From contig CANTUQ010000055.1 of the NCBI GenBank assembly GCA_947683425.1, positions 23,554,001-23,618,000 of the forward strand: DNA of 64,000 nucleotides, read 5' to 3'. Every line of letters begins with the position of its first letter. The first letter of the stretch is position 1. Below, in pieces: positions 45,802-56,877 of the stretch. The notes below the pieces were generated by a model that searched no databases, was not told where the DNA came from, and saw only the letters and a list, made by a program, of their open reading frames with translations. The translations under genes and the position numbers were made by a program. This stretch comes from Excoecaria cochinchinensis. Taxonomy: Eukaryota; Streptophyta; Magnoliopsida; Malpighiales; Euphorbiaceae.

Positions 45802-46191
45802 AGACCAAAATAAAAAGAAAAGAATAAAATGCCCTGCAAGTCGAAAACCGAAAAAAGGCGGCTATGCTAAAATTGGGTGCCTCGACAGGGTGAAAACCGA
45901 AAAAAGGCATCCTGTGCAAAAATTATAGGCATGAGAGAAAATGTCCGATCGTGAAAACCCGAGAGGGCCGATTGGTAACAGGAGTTGATGCTGTTAAAAT
46001 TTGGTTTCATGTATTAACAGTGCGAAAGCAGCTGAGTAAATGCCAAAACTGATCATGTATGCTGAAATTATGTGAAAATGTACACAAATTCGTGAAATAG
46101 AATGAATATTATTTTTTCCGTTTTTGTCATTTCCTAGTTCTGCATTAAAAAGAAATGTAGCACCAAAAGAAATACATATATAGGCTAAGCT
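45802..46191 (+). other. Spacer behind pol of D
   Basis: Holds two GTGAAAACCGAAAAAAGGC-like words (45840-45920) and GTGAAAACCCGAGAGGG (45951), shared with A and C. No gene on the plus strand. Confidence 0.7.
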
Positions 46192-47582
46192 AACTCCTGC
46201 TGCTGCTCTCGTCGACCAGATGTTTGAGCCTTCGAGCCCTGTTATCAGACGCTGGACTAAGGATCCACTTCTTATACTCGCTTGTCGAAGACGCAGAATG
46301 ATTGCCAAACCTCGGGATAACAGTCTTCACGGGCAGTCTGCCCCACAGCTCATGATACCGAGAAGCAAACGCAGCCGAGAGAGCTCCTCCTCGGAAGGAC
46401 AGGGGAACCCTCACTACATCCTGGGTCGTCCCGAGCTGTCGTGTACATCGGGAGGTGATACAGAAGGTGGCCTGACGGAGGCCGCAGAGGGGAACGCAGC
46501 CCGATGGCCCATCAATGACCACATGAGACAGTGGGAGCCAGGCGACGTAAAGTTAATGTCGTCATCTGACAGCTCGCCAAACCTGGTAATGCCTTCACCA
46601 GCGGTGACACACCCATACAGTCGTCGACGCGGCAGGAAATGGCTTGGCGAGTACTGTGGGGTAACGCGAGGGGGTGGTTCAGATAGCATCTTCAGTTTTT
46701 CTTGCAGCTAGATCTGAAAAAAAAAAGAGAAAAGAAGAAAGATAAAAAAAAAAAAATAAAAAAAATAAAAAGAAAAATGAAAGAAGAGAAGAAAAAGAAG
46801 AGAAGAAAGGAAGAAAAAGCCGCTGGAGTAAGTAGGATTTACTTCAGGCAAAAATAAGGCACAGGGTTGTGTGAAAATCCGAAAGGACGCACCTCCCGCT
46901 AAGAAAAGCTAGTGTGAAAATCCATAAGGGACGCACTACCTTTAAAATAATGAAGTACCTGGAGTAATAAGGGGCTGCCGGTAAAGGTTGTAGTGGATCC
47001 AGAGCTCACAGCGTCCAAGCCCAGAATGGTTTCAGCCAAGATAAGTGGTAGGGGTGATAGTCCCAGATGAAAATCACCCAAGATTCCGAACAGACGAGAG
47101 TCACCTATCAAACCTCCTGGAACAACAGTAAGGAAGTTCACCATGCAGAATAAGAATGTGACGCTTACCCGATATGTGGGGATGTCAGTGAACTAATCCA
47201 GAGCCTCGATCAGTGGTCCCAAGGAAAAGGAAGAGCCCGATGGAATCAGCCGGATGGCCTCGGAAGAAGGTATACCCAGAGCCATGGCTACATCCCGGGT
47301 CTGGAATAAGCCGCAGCGGGGGACGCAAGGCAGAGCGCTAGGAGGGAACCAGGCTCCCAGAATGGAAGCTAACTCTTCAGGCAAAGGGCACAGTTCCTGA
47401 TAGGTGAACTGGAAGACATGAAACCGGGAGTTTCAGATGTGGGTCGCCGCCAGGAGGCGATTCTGGTCGATTTTCACCCGGCATAGATATTTCAGCCTAA
47501 ACAGAGAGGAGAGGGCGCCTTCTCCCCAAGTATATTTGTCGTCTAAGATACGGTACATCCTTTGGGCTAGAGGAGAAGACAT
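46192..47582 (-). pseudogene. Antisense two-exon gene of D
   Basis: ATG at 47582 (MSSPLAQRMYRILDDKYTW). Exon 1 keeps one frame for 208 codons to 46959, broken only by a TGA (about 47433) and a TAG (47193). A 245-base intron (donor CTCCAG/GTACTT at 46958; acceptor after a long T/C tract, TTTTCAG, at 46714) joins in phase. Exon 2 begins with Ile, a TAG, then LQEKLKMLSEPPP, and later shifts frame near 46530 into a stretch with CTRQLGTTQDVV and SRYHELWGR. The pattern (KIDQNRLLAATHI, VFQFTYQELCPLPEELASILG) resembles plant mobile-domain/DUF7745-type proteins, as in antisense genes of Grande and Retand type elements. That is family impression, not a search. Function unknown. Confidence 0.65.
46714..46958 (-). 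other. Predicted intron of the antisense gene
   Basis: 245 bases. Contains the conserved GTGAAAATCC block (46820-46945) and the polypyrimidine tract that appears as an A/G-rich stretch on the plus strand (46718-46815). The block survives in A and C, which lack the antisense gene. Confidence 0.6.
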
Positions 47583-47649
47583 TTCGAGAAAGATGAAAGA
47601 CCTAAGATATTGGAAAATGAAGAGACAAGAAGAGCAAAAATTTTGTAAG

Positions 47650-47880
47650 ATTTTATAGGGAAGTGTCACCGACGGCCTACCCGCCTCTCTACAGAGACGG
47701 CCTGCCCGCCTCTCCACATGGACGGCATGCCCGTCGGAAGGAAGTCCACCTAGCACACGCATACGTCGGCATTGCATTCATCACGCGCATTAACTCGCAT
47801 TTATTGCATGACAGACGGTCAGCCCGTCGGTCGCTTGTACAGACGCCCTGCCCGTCGGTCACGAAATTCTATATAAGGGC
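47650..47880. promoter_or_regulatory. Divergent promoter-like region in D
   Basis: A minus-strand TATA box (TATAAAA, + 47651-47657) faces the antisense gene about 70 bases upstream of its ATG. A plus-strand TATATAA (47870-47876) faces the sense gene. Between them lie GACGGC and CCCGTCGG words (47663-47860) like those in U3 of LTR D. It looks like a duplicated LTR promoter core used in two directions; activity is inferred. Confidence 0.55.
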
Positions 47881-48771
47881 GAGTGACAGACGGTGCAAAC
47901 GCTGTTGTCCCTTTCATTTCTTCTCCCAAACCGTTTTTCTTTGCGTTTTTTGGCCTTTTTTCAAGCATTTCTTCATATTTTCGCATTCTCTACTCACCGG
48001 GCGCTTTGATATTTATATTTTCTTCAGTTTCTACACTTCTCGCGACTACAAGTAAATAAATAATTACTTTCTTTCGAGTTTTATTTAATTTATTAATTCA
48101 TTTATTCTTCTTTCGACTTTAGAAATGTTTAAAAAATTCTAAATGCTTTAGAAATTTAGGGGGAATGCTACCCACTTTTTTATCATTATTTTAGTGCAAT
48201 TAAACCTGAATTTTTGCATGATCACATAGAAATATAATTTTTCTATAATTTTGGTGCTTTAGAACTACATTTTTTTAGCGCACCATTCTGTGCATATGTT
48301 GCTTTTGCGGCCTGAGGCCATTATTTTGTGTTGTTGGGAGCACACTCTTGCCGGGGTGCGTCCCATTTACATGTGTGTATTATTGTTGAGGCCTGAGGCC
48401 TATGTTTTTGCCTTTTCATGTAGGAGGTTGGGCATACCCTTGCCGGGGTGCTGCCCAAATTTTTATTATTTATTCAAGTATTGAATATTTTCATGTATAA
48501 TGCATACCCTGAGACCTAGAAAGCCCATTCTTATTTGCTTTAATTATTTTCATGCTGATTGCATGTTTGCTTTTGCCATGATGCGTGCGAGGTACTTTAA
48601 GATACTTCCTTAGACAGGATGTTTGCTCTTTTCATTTTTTTTATCAATTTTTTATCTTGTTTTGGGCTGCTATTGCCCCGGTGAGGCCTAAATTGGCCTT
48701 CGCCTTGGAAATAAGTTTAAAAATATTTGTTTTGTCAAATTTTCGTTATTTAATCTCTTCCCTTTTGCAGG
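47881..48771 (+). other. Predicted first exon and 719-base intron of the sense gene
   Basis: CT-rich leader (47905-47950), donor CTACAA/GTAAAT (48052) and acceptor CCCTTTTGCAG (48770), one base before the ATG at 48772. The intron holds two diverged copies of a GAGGCC/TGCCGGGGTG segment (about 48300-48460). No other gene seen. Confidence 0.5.
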
Positions 48772-49785
48772 ATGCCTCCTAGACATAGAGCGCCGCAGGC
48801 CCAGCCCGAGCTTGTAGCTCCGGATTGGATGGATGATGAGTCCGCTTAGAGGTATAGAGCGTTGGCTTAGGTAGAGTTTCGGGCCAGTCGTTTTGTGTCC
48901 CGCCCATTTCTAGAGGCCCTAGGGTTGGCCCCAGAGTTTGATCTACTTGCCAAGGGTGCTGGGTGGATGGAGTTCCTTGAGCCCTCCTTCCAGACGTTTC
49001 CAGAGGCTACCCGCCAGGTCTTGGCCACTCTCCGCTATGCCGGCTTTCAGAGTGCAGATACCGACCCAGGGGTGATTCAGTTTTGGTTCGACGGTGACCA
49101 CTTCAGTATCACTAGGTAGAGATTTGCTCAGGCCATGGGGCTCCCTACAGAGGAGGGGGTCGAGATCTCGCGGCGAGCGGTGAGATGCGCCCATTGGGCG
49201 GCCATTGCCATACCGGGAGTACTGTACGATCACGATACAGCGAAGAGCACCGTACTGGTGTCTCAGGCACTCCGGTATTTGCAAAGAGTGCTTTCCAGTT
49301 CGTACCTCGGTCGAGCTGGTAATCCAGGGCCGCTTAACGCGATCGAGATCTGGAGCCTCTGGGCTATGGTGGCAGGCTAGCGTCTCAACATTAGCAACGA
49401 GATTTTGGCCAACTTGACCAGAGTCAGCAGAGGGTTGACGCCGGTGGTGATGGTAGGAGGAGTCATCACCCGGTTACTTTTGAGATTGGGGGTTAACCCC
49501 GAGAGGTTGAGAGGACCCTTGCCAGAGGGGATCCATGTAGATGCCGCGGTGGCAGTACAGATGGGGATGATCTCTCGATTTTAGGCCAGGCAGAGGCCTA
49601 CAGGGTGCTGACCATCCATGAGACTCGGCAGATGTTCTCGCTCCCACCCTTGGGTGCAGATCCAGACCACCCGGAGGAGCAGCCTCCACAGCCACAGCCA
49701 GAGCCTCCCCAGCCACAGCCAGAGCCCCAGCCACAGCCAGAGCTTCAACCTCAGCCAGAGCATCAGCCTCCATAGCCACAGACTG
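48772..49785 (+). pseudogene. 3' sense gene of D, N-terminal half
   Basis: Begins MPPRHRAPQAQPE directly behind a splice acceptor. One frame runs to about 49590 with TAG stops at 48847, 48868, 49117, 49378 and 49582. A one-base loss near 49590 then shifts it into a Pro/Gln-rich segment (PQPQPEPPQPQPE) with a TAG at 49773. Every TAG stands where CAG (Gln) fits. Motifs such as SRPFLEALGL, GWMEFLEPSF, FSITR and FAQAMGLPTEEGV resemble the conserved domain of the 3' gene of F, so it is probably the same family. Element G interrupts it after GACTG (49781-49785). Confidence 0.7.
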
Positions 49786-52231
49786 TGTAACACCCCCTTC
49801 CCATACGTAGGCGATCCCATCCGAGAAAGAGTGAGATGCCGTATGAGTAAAGGTGTCACCAAACAAATACAAAGTAAAATATACATTCGTTCAAACATAC
49901 ATTCAGAAAATACAGAATAATTAAAAACTTTACATGCAGAAAGCAAAAGCTGATCATGCATTACTATAATAAACTATTACAATAATGATCTGATCAACTA
50001 GCTGATACAAAATAATATTACATATACAAAATATAGATATAAAAGCGGAAGCTGATACAAAACTGATACAGAGAGTTATATACAAAAAGAATCATCACTG
50101 CTACAAAACTGAGCCCTACACTAATCCCTTTTGTGTTGGCTTGATGACGGCGACTCTCCCAAATCAAACGCCTTCCGCACCTGCACGGGTAAAAACACCG
50201 TGCTAAGCGATAAACGCTTAGTGGGGAAACACACATAAATTATGGACGGCCACTCACAGTGGTCGTCAAGGCATAACACATTCATAATGGCAGAATGCAA
50301 GGACTATTACATAATCCATATAAACATGCTCGCATTTAAAAGCTATACATTCAGTATCTCATAATCATATACATTACAGAATAAACCAGCATGTATTTCA
50401 TCATTAAACTCATTCAGATATTCCATTCAAAGCCAGATCAGATCAGAACAATTCCATTAACATTTAAAGAACACCTGCTGACTCTAGATAGTGGATAACG
50501 AGTGTACTGAGGGTACCTTACGGGTACGAATCGAATACTGAGGGTACCTCACAGGTACAAGTCAAATATTATTTATTTATCAAAACATATTATTCATATA
50601 CTGAGGGGACCTTAAACAAGATCCTAATACTGAAGGGTTCGTGAGGAACCAAACGGGGACCTGATCGGGGTCCAAACTGAATTGAGGGCTACAGCTAAAA
50701 GACTCTATTAGGCATGCCTAACTATCCACTTACTCGACTCTAGCAGGTTATGCGACATTCAAATCACATTTCAGAGTACGGAATATAACTCATCAGAAAA
50801 TCATGGTATCACGCATATCAAAGCATCAAACAGTAAGACATGCATCATACTACAGTAAAGTCCATTCAGAAGGAATACCAAATTCATTTCTGAGTTAAAA
50901 ACTAGGAAATTTCGGAAAAACAAGCTGAACGGAGAAGCGGGCGAGATTGGCTGGTCACAAGGCGTGACTGGCCTTCCCAACAGGCAGGTCACGCGACGTG
51001 GCCGAGGGTCACGCGACGTGACTTGCTTGTTCCTCGCCGGTCACGTTGCGTGATCTTCACAAATCACGCAACGCTCTCGCAGGTCACGGCGTTACTGGGC
51101 GTCACGTCTCGTGACGTGCTATTCGTTCGCTTGCGTGATCTCGCAGATCACACCTCGCCTTCGCAGGTCGCACGACGTGACCGAAGATCACGTCCCGTGA
51201 CTTGCTTGTTCTTCAGCTGGTCACGCGACTGGCTTCTCAGCAAGCAGGTCACGGCGTGACCGAGGGTCACGTCTCGTGACTTGCCTTCTTTCGTAGCGAG
51301 TCACGCGACAAAGAAGAACTTCAACAGTACCTCGATTTTCCAGAATTTCCAGAACACAGAATTCAATCCCAATTTGATTTAAAACCATACGAACCTGTTT
51401 TTACCTTCCAGAAATCATCTCAAACAACATAGGCCACAATCATACAACTCAATTCATCCAATAATTAACCAAATCAAATCAAGAACATATGCATTCAATC
51501 TTACAAGAACATAAACCCTAGAATTTTACAGTAGATTCAAAATCACACAATTTCACAAATAAACATTCCCAAACCTGGATTCTAAGCTTCTAACACTTAG
51601 TCCCACTGCTCCCAGCAACCTCTTTGCCTTTGGGATAGCGTGGAGCCTCAGCTAGAACACAAACACAGCAAGAATATTCACAAAGAAAACCCTAAGTTAA
51701 ATCTAAACTTAAGGAAGAAGAAGAAGAAAATTACAGTAAGATAAAGATAAGGATATGCACTTACCAAGTTAGGAGCAAGAGTGAGCAATCTCCACAACAC
51801 AATTTGATTAGCAGTTAACAAGCAATAATTAGTAGAGGGAAAAAGGAAGAAGAAGATGAAGGTTGAAGGGAAAAACGTGAATCTGATTTCTTTTCATTCT
51901 TCCTTCATTTCTTTCTTCATTTTTCCTTAACCTAATACACATGTCATCCTTTAGGTGATGAAGCTTGCTCACTCATACCCTAACTCCCTACACAACACTC
52001 ACACTTAATGCATACTCCACTAAAACACCCTACAATGGTATGCTCCAATGTACACAAATATTTCTCATGTAATTAACATACTAGTGCCATGAATGCACCC
52101 ACACAATAATAAAACCCCAAAAACATACACTTTACTAAAATACCCTTATGAAATGCTGAACACATGCGAATGCTTACACATACAGACTGACAGACAGGCT
52201 CATTCTACTAGGGGGCAAATGGGGTGTGACA
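49786..52231 (-). mobile_element. 3' LTR of G (2446 bp)
   Basis: On the plus strand it starts TGTAACACCCCC and ends GGGGTGTGACA. Contains a cluster of GTCACG/CGTGAC dyads (50940-51305). Donor-like GTAAGT on the minus strand at about 51773. The final codons of the polyprotein lie in its first 32 transcribed-strand bases. Confidence 0.93.
50940..51305. repeat. GTCACG dyad cluster, left LTR of G
   Basis: About ten half or full dyads of the form GTCACG-NNN-CGTGAC (for example GTCACGCGACGTGAC, ATCACGTCCCGTGAC) with irregular spacing of 20-60 bases. Several contain the ACGT core recognised by plant bZIP factors (family knowledge). Confidence 0.85.
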
Positions 52232-54573
52232 ACTCTCCCCTATTAATAAGAATTTCGTCCTCGAAATTCTCACCTGAACTGAATAACTGTGGATACTGAG
52301 CTCTCATCGACTCCTCTGGTTCCCAAGTCGCTTCTTCGACTCCATGATGGATCCACAACACTTTAACCAAAGGAATCTGCTTATTTCTCAACTGCCTCAC
52401 CTCTCGGGCTAGAATAGCTCGCGGTTCCTCATCATAAGAGAAGTCTGGCTGAACCTGGATATCCTGAACTGACAGAACATGAGAAGGATCTGATCTGTAC
52501 CGACGAAGCATCGAAACGTGGAACACATCATGCAACTTTGCTAACTCCATCGGTAACGCCAATCTATAGGCTACATGTCCTACCTTAGCCAAAATCTCAT
52601 ATGGTCCAATAAAACGAGGACTAAGCTTGCCCTTCTTTCCAAATCGAAGCACTCTCCTCCAAGGAGAAACTTTAAGGAAAACCTTGTCCCCGATCTCAAA
52701 ATGCACATCTTTCCTTTTCAAATTGGCGTAAGACTTCTGTCGATCCTTGGCTGCTTTCAAATTCCGCTGCACTACTCTGATCTTCTCTTCAGTATCTCTA
52801 ACCAAGTCTGGTCCAATCATAGCTCTCTCGGATAGCTCAGTCCAACAAATCGGAGTCCTACACTGACGACCATACAAAGCCTCATATGGTGCCATACCGA
52901 TGCTCGACTGAAAACTGTTGTTGTAGGCAAACTCCATAAGTGACACATATCTGTCCCAACTACCCGGAAAATCCAAAGCACAAGCTCTCATCATATCCTC
53001 CAGAATCTGAATGACTCGCTCTGACTGACCATCGGTCTGAGGATGAAATGCTGTACTGAAGTTCAACCTAGTGCCCAAAGCTCTCTGTAACTCCTTCCAA
53101 AACTTGGAAGTAAACCTCGGATCCCGATCTGACACTATGGACAAAGGCACACCATGCAACCGAACTATCTCATCCACATAGATACTGGCCAATCTGTCCA
53201 TGGAATAGTCCACTCTAACCGGCAGAAAGTGAGCTGATTTCGTAAGCCGATCCACAATAACCCAAACTGAGTCATGCTTCCTCTGAGTCAAAGGCAAACC
53301 AGAAACGAAGTCCATGGCGATATCATCCCATTTCCACTCAAGAATGGATAAAGGCGTAAGCAAACCCGAAGGAACCTGATGCTCGGCCTTTACCTGCTGA
53401 CAAGTCAAGCACTTGGAAACAAAATCCACTATATCACGCTTCATACCAGACCACCAATAGAATTGCTTCATGTCTCTATACATTTTCTCACCGCCCGGAT
53501 GCATAGTAAAGACTGAACTATGCGCCTCACTCATGAGCTGTCTCCTCAAATCCTCAGATTCTGGCACACACAAACGATCTCTGAACATAAGTACCTCCCC
53601 CTGAACTGAGAACTCTGACTGCTTACCCGATCTAACCTCATGCATAATCTGCTGAAGCCTCTGGTCATCTCTCTGAGCATCCACTATCCTCTGTCTCAAT
53701 GTAGGCTTCACACGCAACTGGGCAAGCAAAGCCCCATCTGAACCAAAACGCCATCTGAATCGCCTCAAGAACAAGGCTGAAACTGACTTACGACTCAAAG
53801 CATCTGCAACTACATTGGCCTTACCAGGATGGTAATCCACAATGCAGTCGTAGTCCTTAAACAACTCAAGCCATCTGCGTTGTCTCATGTTCAACTCTTT
53901 CTGTGAAAGGAAGTACTTCAAACTCTTGTGGTCCGAGAAGATCCTACACTTTTCCTCATACAAGTAATGACGCCAAATCTTCAAAGCAAAGATCACAGCT
54001 GCCAACTCTAAATCATGCGTCGGATAGTTCTTCTCATGTGGCTTCAACTGACGAGAAGCATAAGCCACTACTTTTCCTTCCTGCATCAGCACACATCCAA
54101 GACCAACTCCAGAAGCATCACTGTAAATGACAAACTCCTTACCCGAGATGGGTTGAGTAAGGATAGGAGCCTCAACAAGCAACTGCTTTAACCGATCAAA
54201 ACAAGACTGACACCGGTCTGACCACTCAAATCTAACTCCTTTCCTCAACAATCTAGTCATCGGAGCAGCAATCACAGAAAATCCCTTAACGAACCGGCGG
54301 TAGTAACCTGCTAAACCGAGGAAACTCCTCACTTCCTGAACATTTTGAGGCGCTTTCCAATCAACTATCGCCTCAATCTTGGCTGGATCAACCTGAATAC
54401 CTCTAGCTGAAACAATGTGACCCAGAAATGATACTTCTCGAAGCCAGAAATCACACTTGCTAAGCTTAGCAAACAAATGATGCTCTCTCAACATCTGAAG
54501 AACTAATCGGAGATGCTCCTCATGCTCACTCTCATCCTTGGAATACACCAAGATGTCATCAATGAACACTACT
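52200..54573 (-). pseudogene. G pol: RT 3' part to chromodomain
   Basis: Open from the H insertion (FIDDILVYSKD, catalytic RT motif) through the RT end, RNase H (IYSDASGVGLGCVLMQ), integrase (zinc domain with CLTCQQVKAEH; WDDIAMDFVSGLP, SDRDPRFTSKFW, HPQTDGQSERV) and a chromodomain (REVRQLRNKQIPLVKVLW, then VEEATWEPEE). About 790 codons with no stop. The frame runs through the polypurine tract and about ten codons into the 3' LTR. The chromodomain targets integration to heterochromatin in this lineage (family knowledge). Broken only by separation from its 5' part. Confidence 0.93.
52232..52245 (-). promoter_or_regulatory. Polypurine tract of G
   Basis: TAATAGGGGAGAGT on the minus strand, touching the 3' LTR. 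It is also coding (INRGEL). Confidence 0.8.
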
Positions 54574-54854
54574 TGTAGACACCGAGTCCCGAGTAGCCTT
54601 GATCAGGATTACCCGATGATGAAATTTAGCTATGCCGGCTTATAGGCAAAAAGATTGGAGCTCAGAAGTGATTTTCCTTGTCTTTTCGGTGAGTAAAAAG
54701 GGTATTTTAAAAATATTTTAAAAATATTTTTTAAATTAATTTGAAGAAGAAAAAGTGTGTTTTAGGTTGAGGGTATTTTATATAAAAAAAAAAAGGTGAA
54801 AAATGATGGAAAAATGTTAAAAATAAAATAGGGGAAAATAATCGCGACGAAAAG

Positions 54855-54970
54855 GCGACGGCCAAGGGCGTCGCGAATTTCCGTGCGCTCCGCGCGTCCG
54901 ACGCCCTTGGCGTCGGTCGCTCCGCGCAAGCGACGCGCAGGGCGTCGCTCGCCCCGGGCACGTCGTGCGT
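54855..54970. repeat. GC-rich dyads in LTR H
   Basis: CCGACGCC-CTT-GGCGTCGG (54898-54916, perfect 8-bp arms), GCGACG...CGTCGC (54855-54874) and AGCGACGC...GCGTCGCT (about 54927-54947) follow one another in the LTR's U3 part. Confidence 0.85.
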
Positions 54971-55774
54971 GGAAACGTGCTCGACGAGCACGATTGACGC
55001 CCCCGACGCCGATTTCTCGCCCCACTTCGCCCATCTCGCCCATTTTTCGACCCAAACACGATTTTTAGCGGTTTTTGGACGGTTTTGGGTGGTTTTTGGG
55101 TAGTTTTTGAAGGTTAAAAACACTAGAAAAATTCAGAACAGGGGGAGGACGAAAGGAGAACATTTTGTTAGAAAAAAACAGAATTTTGGAGCTTTGAGTT
55201 GAGAGAAAAAAATCCATCTTACACACTTGTTTCCAAGAGCTTTTCTTCAAGTTTTCAAGCTATTTTCTAAGGATTTTCACAAGAGAAGACAAGGAATTCA
55301 ACACTTCTATCTTCAATTCTTCAAAACTGAATTTGAGGGTAATTATTCTTGGCTTTACTCATTAATTCTCTTGTTAATTTCATTTATTTTGGCTTCCAAT
55401 TAACATATCAAACATGTAAATTCTCTTAGTCTCCATATTCTTCTTCTTATTTTTTTTATCTTCAATTATTCATATAACAAATAAGCTTTTTAAATTCTAT
55501 TACCTTTTTTTTTTCATGTCAAATTATTCTTTGTTCATGTAATTATGCATGTTTTAGGTTGTAAATACCTTTAATTTCTTAATGCTATATCATGTGTATT
55601 ATTATGCTTTCTTTTGCATGTATGAGTGTTATAGTCATTATTTTATGCTAGTAATGCATGTCAAGTGGAATTATTTTCATGTTACACATTTATTCATGTC
55701 TTAACTATAATAAAATTGATTGTCACTAATCTTTCATGTATGTTAATAACTATTATTAATAAGTTGCATATGCC

Positions 55775-55905
55775 ATGATACTTCATCACCTTATGCATGT
55801 TAAATTGCATCTTAATCACTTTATGCATGTTAAATTGCATCATAATTATTTTTTATGCATGTTAAATTGCATCATAATTATTTTTTATGCATGTTATAGT
55901 ATCTT
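55775..55905. repeat. Short tandem repeat in LTR H
   Basis: Units of about 30 bases with TTATGCATGTTAAATTGCAT, four to five copies with decay. Confidence 0.8.
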
Positions 55906-56729
55906 ATGCATGTTATATGGTCATTGTACATATTACCTTTTATGTTGTATTATTTCGTTGGCCTAATCACTAACATGAATTTCTTTTTTGATTTTTGGTT
56001 GCAAATCATTGTTTTATTCTCATTTGAGCATCCATGCACATGAAGGAGGAGTTGCGGGGTTTGGTATTTCCTTTATACATTTTTAATTCTCATTTCGTTT
56101 ATATTTTTAATTTCCTTGTATATATTCATTGAATAAAATGTTTTCCTATGCGCACCTAAATAAAGATCATAAAAATATTTCTTACTAAATTAATTTAGAT
56201 TTTTCATAATAAAATGGGACCAATGTCCTAATTTTCATCCCAAATAAAATCATCACATCCAGAATATTTTCTTTAATTGTGCATGTGGGGACTAAAGTCC
56301 TCATAATTATTAAATTCCCCGGTTTTATGTATGTTTGCACTTTTAAATGGGAGTTGTATTCCGCTCCTTTTATTATTGTAATTCATTGCTTTACTTGCTA
56401 CTTTATGGTTTTCCTAACATGAATAAATGCGCCTTAAATTAATTGCATTGTGTGGAGAGAGAGCGAATTAATGACAATTAAAATTCAATCATAAATTAAT
56501 CTAGGTAGAAATAGATGAGAAATCCCGGACCCAGCTCTGGTTTTTGGGCTCGAGAGGTTAGAGGTTATCCTCCAAAATACTTCTTGGGTCACGAGACTTT
56601 AGCGCTAATCCTAGGCTCCTTAGGGCGAGAGGTTTACCTTCCAAGACCCCTCTGGTTGGCCCAAAATGGATACAACGCGCAGTCTTAGGCTCTCCGAGGC
56701 GAGAGTAACTTTCCCAATGTTCTATTGGG

Positions 56730-56740
56730 TGGCGACTCCA
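56730..56740 (+). promoter_or_regulatory. PBS-core copy inside LTR H
   Basis: TGGCGACTCCA directly after CCCAAT/ATTGGG (56713-56729), 132 bases before the LTR end. Confidence 0.8.
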
Positions 56741-56877
56741 TGAAACCTCCCTGTTTCCCAACATAGACGCACTTGCTATTTATTGCAAGCTATCAACGGA
56801 CCCGCAAATGCCCCGATCGCCCTCAAGCGGGCGGTCCCATGGGCGGCCGCCCGGGATCCGGCGCGCGTCACACTACT

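Larger units (their letters stand above)
54574..56872 (+). mobile_element. Solo LTR H, Tat type (2299 bp)
   Basis: TGTAGACACCGAGTCCCGAG ... GCGCGCGTCACA, flanked by CTACT (54569-54573 and 56873-56877). U3 has GC-rich dyads (54855-54970). Donor TGAGG/GTAATT at 55339, ATGCATGTTAAATTGCATC repeats (55790-55905), hairpin 56286-56302, PBS core 56730-56740. No internal region, so it is a solo LTR. Confidence 0.93.

Noticed and set aside
46220..46711. 163-codon plus-strand frame
   Set aside because: Shadow of exon 2 of the antisense gene, which fits better by splice sites and motif pattern.
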